Shown here in pieces: positions 1 to 4,790 of a DNA stretch of 6,174 bases (position 1 is the first letter of the stretch; each line of letters starts with the position of its first letter). The notes under the pieces were generated by a model, which saw only the letters and a list, made by a program, of their open reading frames with translations, was not told the origin of the DNA and did not search any database. This DNA is from Hyphomicrobiaceae bacterium UBA4118 (GTDB taxonomy: Bacteria; Pseudomonadota; Alphaproteobacteria; Rhizobiales; Methyloligellaceae). The DNA is taken from assembly GCA_002383105.1 (NCBI GenBank), contig DFXC01000017.1:1-6174 (forward strand), written 5' to 3'. The translations under genes were made by a program, and so were the position numbers.

Positions 1-197
1 CGTTCCGCCACGCCCGCCGCCCCGAGGTCGTAGGCGATATGGCGGTTGAGGTCCTGAGGAAGCAGCTCGAGGGTGCCGTAAGCCTCTGGGATCGTGTTCT
101 CGGCGTGGTCGCAGAGGATGAGGAGGCCAAGGCCCGCGTCCCCCTCGATGCTGCGATAGGGCTTGTCGCCCAGGTCTTGTTGTAGAAGAGTGTCCAG
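1..197 (-). CDS. N-formylglutamate amidohydrolase family protein, 5' part only (runs off the left edge)
   Basis: The minus strand encodes about 65 residues that match the N-terminus of the N-formylglutamate amidohydrolase (FGase, PF05013) family. Members hydrolyse N-formyl-L-glutamate, or related N-formyl or N-acyl amino acids, and are zinc-type amidohydrolases. Visible here are LLILCDHAENTIPEAYGTL (about residues 25-43), which contains the family's DHAxN motif (D30, H31, N34), and then DLNRHIAYDLGAAGVAE. The catalytic remainder lies outside the window. The start is unusual: the frame has no ATG, GTG or TTG between this motif and an in-frame TAA at 231-233. The best candidate is CTG at 197-195, with GGAG at 207-204 six bases upstream. 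The alternatives are a second CTG nearer the motif, or a sequencing error or frameshift. It is divergent from the DUF1036-pyk unit. The family call is firm; the substrate and the start are not. Confidence 0.8.
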   Translation of the reverse strand, partial: MDTLLQQDLGDKPYRSIEGDAGLGLLILCDHAENTIPEAYGTLELLPQDLNRHIAYDLGAAGVAE

Positions 198-320
198 ACT
201 TCGCTCCCCGCGTCCTTCCCCCGCGTCTCCTTACTTGCCCTCCCCTCCGCGCCGCGGCAAGAAAAAAGCTTGATGGCGGCCAAGGTTGCGACGCATTTAC
301 CCACGATTTTGAGCTTCCTT

Positions 321-346
321 TTGCAGGCGAGAACTCGCTCTATAAT
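321..346 (+). promoter_or_regulatory. Candidate sigma70-type promoter of DUF1036-pyk
   Basis: TATAAT at 341-346 is a perfect -10 hexamer in an otherwise GC-rich region. The best -35-like hexamer upstream is TTGCAG at 321-326, but the 14-base spacer is shorter than the usual 16-18. The -10 match is strong and the overall promoter call is moderate. Transcription would start near 353, inside the adjacent palindrome, giving a leader of about 75 bases before the ATG at 429. Confidence 0.4.
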
Positions 347-358
347 CAGCCCGGGCTG
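347..358. repeat. 12-bp perfect palindrome at the predicted DUF1036-pyk transcription start
   Basis: CAGCCCGGGCTG reads the same on both strands. It begins directly after the TATAAT element at 341-346, so it would span the first transcribed bases. That is a natural place for a repressor operator, but no known binding-site consensus was matched. In GC-rich DNA a palindrome of this length could also occur by chance. Confidence 0.35.
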
Positions 359-428
359 GTCAGACAAACTCAACCAATTCGGTGCTATCTTTCGAAATTC
401 GTTAACCGTGATTGCAGGCTTTGACAGG

Positions 429-923
429 ATGATGCTTGCTTCCAACGTGATCCGGCATGCGGGCAGCACCCCGTTGGCCGCTCCCTCCCGTAAGGGGCGG
501 AGCGTCACCTCTTCGCTTGCGCTCGCCCTTCTCGCCGGAATCTGTGCCACCCCGGCTTATGCCGATCTCAAGCTCTGCAACACGACGGCGAGCCGGCTCG
601 GCGTCGCTATCGGCTATAAGGACGCCGAGGGCTGGGCCACCGAAGGTTGGTGGAACATCGCCTCCCACACCTGCGAGACCCTGCTCAAGGGCGTTCTCAT
701 TGGCCGCTTCTACTATATCCACGCCGTGGACTACGATCGCGGCGGGGAATGGGCCGGCACTCTCTTCATGTGCACCGACGACAAGTCCTTCACCATCCGC
801 GACACCAAGGACTGCGTGAAGCGCGGCTACAAGCGCACCGGGTTTTTCGAGGTCGACACCGGCGAGGAGCGGGACTGGACCGTCCGTCTCACCGATCCTG
901 AGGGTGAAGCAAAGTCGCAATGA
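429..923 (+). CDS. Secreted DUF1036 domain protein
   Basis: This encodes 164 residues with a typical Sec signal peptide: a basic stretch (SRKGR), a hydrophobic core (SSLALALLAGICA) and a probable cleavage after PAYA, just before DLKLCN. The cysteine in the core is not in a lipobox, so export to the periplasm is more likely than lipidation. The mature part is a full DUF1036 (PF06282) domain with LKLCNTTASRLGVAIGYKD, EGWWNIASHTCETL, FYYIHAVDYDRGGEW and TGFFEVDTGE. Four mature cysteines (in KLCN, HTCE, FMCT and KDCV) could form two disulfides. The function of DUF1036 is unknown. ATG at 429 or the adjacent ATG at 432 is chosen because the signal peptide follows directly; upstream in-frame TTG/ATG codons at 270-275 would add unconserved-looking sequence. 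The stop overlaps the pyk start as ATGA. This pairing with pyk is one I recognise in Hyphomicrobiales. Confidence 0.85.
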   Translation: MMLASNVIRHAGSTPLAAPSRKGRSVTSSLALALLAGICATPAYADLKLCNTTASRLGVAIGYKDAEGWATEGWWNIASHTCETLLKGVLIGRFYYIHAVDYDRGGEWAGTLFMCTDDKSFTIRDTKDCVKRGYKRTGFFEVDTGEERDWTVRLTDPEGEAKSQ

Positions 924-2353
924 GGCGCAATCGCCGGGTCAAGATCGTCGCCACGCTCGGTCCTGCCTCCAACAACGAAGCGATGATGCGGCGCCTGTTC
1001 GAGGCGGGCGCCGACGTGTTCCGCGTGAACATGAGCCACGCGACACATGACGGTTTGCGCGACATTCACGCCATCGTCCGCAAGCTCGAGCTCGAGTTTT
1101 CCCGTCCCATCGGCATCTTAGTCGATCTGCAAGGCCCTAAGCTGCGCATCGGCAAGTTCGAGTCGGGCGCCATCAGGCTCACCGAAGGCGACGTGTTGAG
1201 CTTCGTCCGGCGCGAAGGGATCGGGGCCTTGGGGCGCGTGCACCTGCCGCATCCAGAGATCTTCCAGGCGGTGCAGCCGGGCCACACGCTTCTCCTCGAC
1301 GACGGCAAGTTCAAGCTCCGCGTCATCGACGCAAGCGACGTGCGGATCGACGCCGAGGTCATGACCAGCGGCGTGCTCGGCAGCCGCAAAGGCATCAGCC
1401 TTCCCGATACCGTGCTGCCCTTGGGCGCCATGACCGAGAATGACCGCGCCGACGTCGACTACGCCCTTTCGCTCGGCGTGGCCTGGGTCGCGCTGTCCTT
1501 CGTGCAGCGGGGCGAGGACGTCGCCGAGGCACGCAAGATCGCGCGCGGCCGCGCCTCGGTGATGGCCAAGATCGAGAAGCCGTCGGCGCTCAACCACCTC
1601 AAGGAGATCATCGACCTCTCCGATGCCATCATGGTGGCGCGCGGCGATCTCGGCGTTGAGATGCCGGTCGAGAAGGTCCCGGGTCTACAGAAGCAGATCA
1701 CCCGCGCCGCGCGGAATGCCGGCAAGCCCGTGGTGGTCGCCACCCAGATGCTGGAATCGATGATCTACTCGCACGCGCCGACCCGGGCCGAGGTCTCCGA
1801 CGTCGCCACGGCCGTGTTCGAGGGTGCCGACGCCATCATGCTGTCGGCGGAATCAGCGGTCGGCAAATTTCCCGTCGAGGCGGTGGAGACCATGGACCGC
1901 GTCGCCATGGAGGTGGAGCGCGATCCTCTCTACGAGGCGATCATCCACGCCCAGCGCATCGGTCCCGAGGCGACCGGCGCGGACGCCATCTCGGCGGCGG
2001 CCCGCACCGTGGCCGAGACCCTGAACCTTGCCGCCATCATTTGCTACACGGCGTCGGGCGCGACCAGCTTGCGCGCCGCCCGCGAGCGGCCGGCCCAGCC
2101 GATCCTGGCGCTGACCCCGATCCCCGCCACGGGGCGCAAACTCGCGCTCGTGTGGGGGCTGCATTGCGTGCTTACCGACGATCCCCGCGACCTCGACGAC
2201 ATGGTCGCCAAGGCTTGCCGTATCGCCTATCAGGAAGGCTTCGCGCTCCCCGGCCAGCGGGTGATCATCTTGGCCGGCGTGCCGCTCGGGACGCCCGGCG
2301 CCACCAACATGCTGCGCATCGCCTTTGTCGGCGACGGCTCGGAAGACTACTAG
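920..2353 (+). CDS. pyk: Pyruvate kinase, predicted K+-independent type
   Basis: Pyruvate kinase transfers phosphate from phosphoenolpyruvate to ADP in the last step of glycolysis, in the cytoplasm. The 477 residues are full length. The N-terminus and A domain start with [10 protein letters not shown] and carry FRVNMSH (35-40). The B domain covers roughly 71-168. Catalytic landmarks are K217 and E219 in [14 protein letters not shown] (239-247, with D243), and the substrate and lid region [11 protein letters not shown] (271-281, with T275). The C domain carries a TASGATS phosphate-binding loop (377-383), so sugar-phosphate or nucleotide control is possible. [13 protein letters not shown] (68-80) has Leu70, Gln71, Lys74 and Ile77 where rabbit muscle enzyme has Thr113, Lys114, Glu117 and Thr120. 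That set is the signature of enzymes that do not need K+. The start overlaps the DUF1036 stop (ATGA) with only a weak Shine-Dalgarno, which suggests translational coupling. Confidence 0.97.
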   Translation: MRRNRRVKIVATLGPASNNEAMMRRLFEAGADVFRVNMSHATHDGLRDIHAIVRKLELEFSRPIGILVDLQGPKLRIGKFESGAIRLTEGDVLSFVRREGIGALGRVHLPHPEIFQAVQPGHTLLLDDGKFKLRVIDASDVRIDAEVMTSGVLGSRKGISLPDTVLPLGAMTENDRADVDYALSLGVAWVALSFVQRGEDVAEARKIARGRASVMAKIEKPSALNHLKEIIDLSDAIMVARGDLGVEMPVEKVPGLQKQITRAARNAGKPVVVATQMLESMIYSHAPTRAEVSDVATAVFEGADAIMLSAESAVGKFPVEAVETMDRVAMEVERDPLYEAIIHAQRIGPEATGADAISAAARTVAETLNLAAIICYTASGATSLRAARERPAQPILALTPIPATGRKLALVWGLHCVLTDDPRDLDDMVAKACRIAYQEGFALPGQRVIILAGVPLGTPGATNMLRIAFVGDGSEDY

Positions 2354-2363
2354 CCCGCGCTAG
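2350..2363. repeat. Small inverted repeat joining two convergent stop codons
   Basis: CTAGC at 2350-2354 and GCTAG at 2359-2363 form a 5-bp stem with a 4-base loop. The left arm contains the TAG stop of pyk and the right arm the TAG stop of the opposing TPR gene. The genes are separated by only six bases. There is no U-tract on either strand, so activity as a bidirectional terminator is uncertain. Confidence 0.3.
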
Positions 2364-3172
2364 ATATCCTGGCCCTCGACCTCGTGGGACAGCTCCTCGA
2401 TCGCCCGGCGCGTCTCATCGAGAAACGGGTTTACCGCCAGCGCCTTGCGATAGGCTTCGAGCGCCTCCTTCTTCGACCCCATCGCCTCGAGCACGATACC
2501 AAGGTCGTTGATCGCCTTGTAGTGCTTGGGGTCGAGGTCGAGCGCGTGCTTCAGATCGGCAAGGGCGAGCTCATAGTCCTTCTGCAGATAATGCACCGCT
2601 GCCCGCTGACGCCAAGCTTCGGCGTCGTCGGGTACGATGTCGATCGTCGCATCGAGGATCTTGAGCGCAAGGTCGAGGTCCGATTCCTTGACGAACCGCT
2701 CGGCGCGGCTCATCAAGAGATCGACCGTGTCGCTGCCGGACTGGCCCCATAGCGTCTCGATGGACTCGGTGATCGGCTGTGCCGCGGTGGCGTCCTTGGC
2801 GGCGCCGAGCTGCTCGTAGAGATTAGCCAGCACCTTGGGCCGTTCCAGAGGCGGCGGAAGAGGCATCTCGCCGATCGACGGGTCGATCTTGTCCTGCTTG
2901 TTTTCTTGCGCCGACTGAGGCCGCGCCGATCCGTCGCCGCCCTTCTCGACGCCGGGCGGCATGTTCTCGTCCGGCCCGGCCTCATCAGGCTCGATCGCGT
3001 CATCGGGCTGCTCCGCCCCGGCGCCGCCGGTCAGCGCGTGGTCGAACTGCTCGACGCGCATTGGCGACTGAGGCCCCTGCGCTGCCGCTTCAGAGCGCGT
3101 TCCGCACCAGGCGATGAGAGCAAGCGTCAGCGCCGCGAGAAGAAGGTTGGCCGGATGTTGCGTGCGGACCAT
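2360..3172 (-). CDS. Exported tetratricopeptide repeat (TPR) protein
   Basis: This encodes 270 residues. The N-terminus has a signal-type hydrophobic stretch (NLLLAALTLALIAW, about 9-22) followed by small residues ending SEAAAQ, a plausible signal peptidase site. The cysteine after the stretch lacks a proper lipobox. Residues about 33-110 are low complexity, acidic and proline-rich, probably a disordered linker. Three consecutive TPR units occupy about 150-251, with their conserved prolines at 181, 215 and 249, exactly 34 residues apart. TPRs mediate protein-protein contacts, so this is probably a periplasmic scaffold or assembly factor with an unknown partner. ATG at 3172 fits the signal peptide although the Shine-Dalgarno is weak. 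The gene lies 75 bases downstream of the L36 gene on the same strand and converges on pyk. The order L36-TPR-pyk looks like conserved Hyphomicrobiales synteny. Confidence 0.88.
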   Translation of the reverse strand: MVRTQHPANLLLAALTLALIAWCGTRSEAAAQGPQSPMRVEQFDHALTGGAGAEQPDDAIEPDEAGPDENMPPGVEKGGDGSARPQSAQENKQDKIDPSIGEMPLPPPLERPKVLANLYEQLGAAKDATAAQPITESIETLWGQSGSDTVDLLMSRAERFVKESDLDLALKILDATIDIVPDDAEAWRQRAAVHYLQKDYELALADLKHALDLDPKHYKAINDLGIVLEAMGSKKEALEAYRKALAVNPFLDETRRAIEELSHEVEGQDI

Positions 3173-3215
3173 GGTCGTCCGCCGTCAAAGCCATGCGGCG
3201 GTAGAAGGCTTTAGG

Positions 3216-3243
3216 CAGAGATGAGCCTTAAGCCGCATCTCTG
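3216..3243 (-). terminator. Hairpin just after the L36 gene, possible terminator or processing site
   Basis: CAGAGATG at 3216-3223 and CATCTCTG at 3236-3243 form a perfect 8-bp stem. The 12-base loop contains a CTTAAG palindrome. On the minus strand the stem begins four bases after the L36 stop codon. No run of T follows, so it could attenuate, stabilise the 3' end, or mark a processing point between L36 and the TPR gene rather than terminate fully. Confidence 0.4.
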
Positions 3244-3247
3244 AGCC

Positions 3248-3373
3248 CTAGCCCTGGCGCGCTTTGTAGCGGCGATTGGTCTTGTTGATGACGTAAAGTC
3301 GTCCCCGCCGCCTGACCACGCGGTTGTTGCGATGGCGGTTGCGCAGGGCTCTGAGCGAATTCTTGATCTTCAT
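3248..3373 (-). CDS. rpmJ: 50S ribosomal protein L36, cysteine-free (C-minus) type
   Basis: A 41-residue, strongly basic protein starts [18 protein letters not shown] and ends NRRYKARQG. It matches bacterial L36 (bL36), a small protein of the large ribosomal subunit, over its whole length, including the [13 protein letters not shown] core and the KARQG terminus. Zinc-type L36 has three cysteines and a histidine as zinc ligands. Here there are no cysteines, so this is the zinc-independent form, called YkgO-like in enterobacteria. Alphaproteobacteria commonly carry this as their main L36, and no Zur-type operator is visible upstream, so it is probably constitutive. The ATG at 3373-3371 is fixed by the conserved N-terminus; the ribosome-binding site is weak. 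A longer open frame over 3228-3473 is in a different register and is not a gene. Confidence 0.95.
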   Translation of the reverse strand: MKIKNSLRALRNRHRNNRVVRRRGRLYVINKTNRRYKARQG

Positions 3374-3444
3374 GGCAAGCATCCATCGTTGCAGGAAGGG
3401 GCCTCGGGCGAGCTTTGGCAATAGGCCACCCTCGAAGCTGGCGG

Positions 3445-3473
3445 ACCATAAAAAGGGCGGCGGCCGCTGTCAA
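3445..3473 (-). promoter_or_regulatory. Sigma70-type promoter of the L36 gene
   Basis: On the minus strand, TTGACA at 3473-3468 is a perfect -35 box. After a 17-base spacer comes TATGGT at 3450-3445, which matches four of six -10 positions. The predicted start of transcription is near 3438, giving a leader of about 65 bases before the L36 ATG. The TPR gene may be transcribed from here as well. Confidence 0.65.
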
Positions 3474-3496
3474 CGTTTGGAGCAGAACCGGGGCGG

Positions 3497-3525
3497 TTGA
3501 CAGCGTGGCCGCGTGTCCCTACACT
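3497..3525 (+). promoter_or_regulatory. Sigma70-type promoter of the arsR operon
   Basis: TTGACA at 3497-3502 is a perfect -35 box. After 17 bases comes TACACT at 3520-3525, matching four of six -10 positions. The expected transcription start is at about 3531-3533, that is, at or within two bases of the ATG at 3533. The arsR message is therefore probably leaderless, which agrees with the lack of any Shine-Dalgarno before that ATG. Confidence 0.7.
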
Positions 3526-3542
3526 TAACCACATGGTTAAGT
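3523..3542. promoter_or_regulatory. 20-bp palindromic operator overlapping the -10, start site and ATG of arsR
   Basis: ACTTAACCACATGGTTAAGT has perfect 9-bp arms (ACTTAACCA and TGGTTAAGT) around a central CA. It covers the last three bases of the -10 box, the predicted transcription start and the first codons of arsR (ATG GTT AAG T). Dimeric ArsR-family repressors bind such symmetric sites, so the likely meaning is autorepression of the operon, released by an unknown ligand. The MVKY start of the protein is in effect encoded by the operator. Confidence 0.7.
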
Positions 3543-3970
3543 ATCAGGAGATGGCGCTCGACCGCACCTTTGCCGCGCTTGCCGACCCGACGCGACGCGC
3601 GTTGCTGGCGCAACTCGATCGGCGCGAGAACGTTTCGATCAGCGAGCTCGCCCGGCCGTTCCCGGTATCGCTTCCGGCGATCATGAAGCATCTCGACGTC
3701 CTGTCGGACGCCGGCCTGATCACCCGGACGAAGGCCGGCCGCACCGTATCCTGCCGCCTGGCCGCGGCGCCCATGCAGGAAGCCGTAAGCTGGCTCAACC
3801 GTTACGAGCGCTTCTGGTCGGAGCGACTCGATCGTCTTGCCGCGTTCCTCAAGGAGGAGTCATGTCCGTCCAACCCGCCGTCACCGCCAAGCCCAGCCTC
3901 ACCCTTAAGCGTCGTCTCACCGCACCCCCCGGAAAAGTCTACGCCGCGTGGACGGAGCCCGAAAAAATAG
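3533..3970 (+). CDS. ArsR-family winged-helix transcriptional regulator
   Basis: This encodes 145 residues. Residues about 8-107 form an ArsR/SmtB-type winged helix: LDRTFAALADPTRRALLAQL (helices 1-2), NVSISELARPFPVSLPAIMKHLDVL (helix-turn-helix, about 33-57) and the wing GLITRTKAGRTVSCRL (61-76). The metal-binding CxC-type motif of arsenic and cadmium sensors is absent; the only domain cysteine is C74. It therefore belongs to the ArsR branch usually encoded beside AHSA1-type proteins and probably senses something other than a metal. ATG at 3533 is preferred because the promoter places transcription start there and homologues commonly begin MVKYQ. The ATG at 3551 has AGGAG touching it, which is too close. 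Residues 110-145, rich in Pro, Ser and basic residues, are read from the next gene in another frame, a 109-base overlap. It likely represses this operon. Confidence 0.9.
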   Translation: MVKYQEMALDRTFAALADPTRRALLAQLDRRENVSISELARPFPVSLPAIMKHLDVLSDAGLITRTKAGRTVSCRLAAAPMQEAVSWLNRYERFWSERLDRLAAFLKEESCPSNPPSPPSPASPLSVVSPHPPEKSTPRGRSPKK

Positions 3971-4308
3971 CCAAGTGGTTCGGGCCGGAAAAGATCGAGA
4001 CCTTGCGCGCCCAGGCGGACGCGCGCGTCGGCGGCCGCTTCCGCATCGTCATGCGCGGCGTCGACGGCGAGGAGCATGACGTCAGCGGCATCTATCGCGA
4101 GGTGGTCCCGAACGAGAAGCTCGTGTTCACTTGGGCCTGGCGCTCCACGCCGGAGCGCGAGTCGCTCGTCACCATCCTGATCAAGCCCGATGGCGGCGGC
4201 TCGCTTCTGACCCTCACCCACGAGCAGTTCTTCGACGAGGCCGCCCGCGACCGCCACGCGGAAGGTTGGGCCGGCTGCCTCGACAAGCTTGCACGTTATC
4301 TTTCGTAA
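3862..4308 (+). CDS. SRPBCC / AHSA1-domain protein
   Basis: The 148-residue protein is of the SRPBCC superfamily, activator of Hsp90 ATPase homolog 1-like (AHSA1, PF08327). These are helix-grip folds with a deep cavity for hydrophobic ligands. The bacterial members are mostly uncharacterised, and the Hsp90 name reflects homology, not function. Typical landmarks are RRLTAPPGKVYAAWTEPEK followed by WFGP (17-42), DARVGGRFRI (53-62), GIYREVVPNEKLVFTW (76-91), LTLTHEQF (116-123) and a C-terminal helix with GWAGCLDKLARYL (135-147). Start ATG at 3862 has a strong AAGGAGG at 3851-3857. The gene begins inside the arsR reading frame in a different register, so the two are tightly coupled. The pairing with an ArsR regulator is a recurring bacterial arrangement. 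It may bind the molecule that signals to the regulator or be the protective effector; this is inference. Confidence 0.92.
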   Translation: MSVQPAVTAKPSLTLKRRLTAPPGKVYAAWTEPEKIAKWFGPEKIETLRAQADARVGGRFRIVMRGVDGEEHDVSGIYREVVPNEKLVFTWAWRSTPERESLVTILIKPDGGGSLLTLTHEQFFDEAARDRHAEGWAGCLDKLARYLS

Positions 4309-4327
4309 CCCTGAAGAGGAGAGTCAC

Positions 4328-4759
4328 ATGACAAAAGCCGCAGCAGCCCGTCAACGCGAGGACCATGCAGATATGTCGAGCCAGGGCGCCCATGGCACCT
4401 TCTGCTGGAATGAATTGATGACGCGTGACGTCGAGCGCGCCAAGCGCTTCTACCGCGACACCATCGGATGGACTTTCGAGGCGATGAAGATGGATTGGGG
4501 CACCTACTGGATTGCCAAGGCGGGCGAGAAAATGGCCGGCGGCATCTTCGAGCTGAAAGGCCCCGAGTTCGACGGCGTGCCGGAGAGCTGGATGTCGTAT
4601 CTCGCCGTCGACGACGTGGACAAACGCGTCGCCAAAGCCGTCAAGGCCGGCGCCAAGCTGATGAGGCCGATCTTCGATGTGCCGGGCGTCGGCCGTATCG
4701 CCATCCTGTCGCAGCCTGGCGGCGCCGGCGTCGCCTGGATGACGCCGGTTACCAACTGA
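4328..4759 (+). CDS. VOC-family (glyoxalase/bleomycin-resistance-like) protein
   Basis: This encodes 143 residues with one vicinal-oxygen-chelate module. The first half is HGTFCWNELMTRDVERAKRF, ending in the helix that precedes the GWTF strand (22-50). The second half is WMSYLAVDDVDKRVAKAVKA followed by GAKLMRPIFDVPGVGRIAIL and the QPGGAGVAWM strand (88-139). It resembles the COG3324 (CFP-30B-like) group, whose members often have two such modules; here there is only one, so a dimer is expected. Canonical metal ligands cannot be assigned with confidence, although E29 on the first strand is a candidate. ATG at 4328 has GAGGAG at 4316-4321 with a six-base spacer. The first about 20 residues are probably a disordered tail, and M16 is an alternative start. 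It lies 19 bases after the AHSA1 gene. The substrate is unknown; possible roles are isomerase, dioxygenase, or binding and sequestration of a toxic compound. Confidence 0.88.
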   Translation: MTKAAAARQREDHADMSSQGAHGTFCWNELMTRDVERAKRFYRDTIGWTFEAMKMDWGTYWIAKAGEKMAGGIFELKGPEFDGVPESWMSYLAVDDVDKRVAKAVKAGAKLMRPIFDVPGVGRIAILSQPGGAGVAWMTPVTN

Positions 4760-4790
4760 AGCGTCCAACCGCCGATCGATGGAGTCGAGC

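Larger units (their letters stand above)
198..428. other. Divergent intergenic region between the amidohydrolase and DUF1036 genes
   Basis: This 231-base gap separates two divergent genes. The part near the amidohydrolase is C-rich on the plus strand, and 290-425 is more AT-rich than the surrounding coding DNA, as expected of a promoter region. A TATAAT hexamer at 341-346 and a perfect 12-bp palindrome at 347-358 are listed separately. No convincing minus-strand promoter and no hairpin-plus-U-tract terminator were seen. A reading frame continues upstream from the DUF1036 gene to about 270, but its sequence does not resemble the family and is probably not translated. Confidence 0.6.

Noticed and set aside
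421..426. Perfect TTGACA just before the DUF1036 start
   Set aside because: No acceptable -10 follows at 16-18 bases, and a start there would remove the N-terminus and signal peptide.
270..428. Upstream extension of the DUF1036 gene from TTG 270 or ATG 273
   Set aside because: It would bury the signal peptide in the middle of the protein and run through the AT-rich promoter-like region.
402..920. 172-residue minus-strand open frame opposite DUF1036
   Set aside because: Low-complexity Gly/Ala-rich translation with no family resemblance, opposite a well-supported gene.
3404..3439. Possible structured leader of L36 (AGCTT-TGGC...GCCA...AAGCT)
   Set aside because: The stems are only 4 and 5 bp with an uneven bulge, and the outer arm falls at the predicted transcript start. 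Too weak to call an autoregulatory element.
3228..3473. 81-residue minus-strand open frame covering the L36 gene
   Set aside because: It is out of register with the clearly recognisable L36 protein at 3248-3373 and its translation resembles nothing; it is a shadow frame.
3374..3473. Zur-type zinc operator upstream of the cysteine-free L36 gene
   Set aside because: No AT-rich Zur-like palindrome was seen in the leader or promoter, and in Alphaproteobacteria this L36 form is commonly the normal copy, not a zinc-starvation paralogue.
3523..3542. Possible CtrA box (TTAA-N7-TTAA) at the arsR promoter
   Set aside because: The two TTAA motifs are eight bases apart, not seven, and are better explained as parts of the 20-bp palindrome.
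4289..4327. Earlier TTG start for the first VOC protein
   Set aside because: It would overlap the AHSA1 gene end and lacks a ribosome-binding site, while ATG 4328 has GAGGAG at a good distance.
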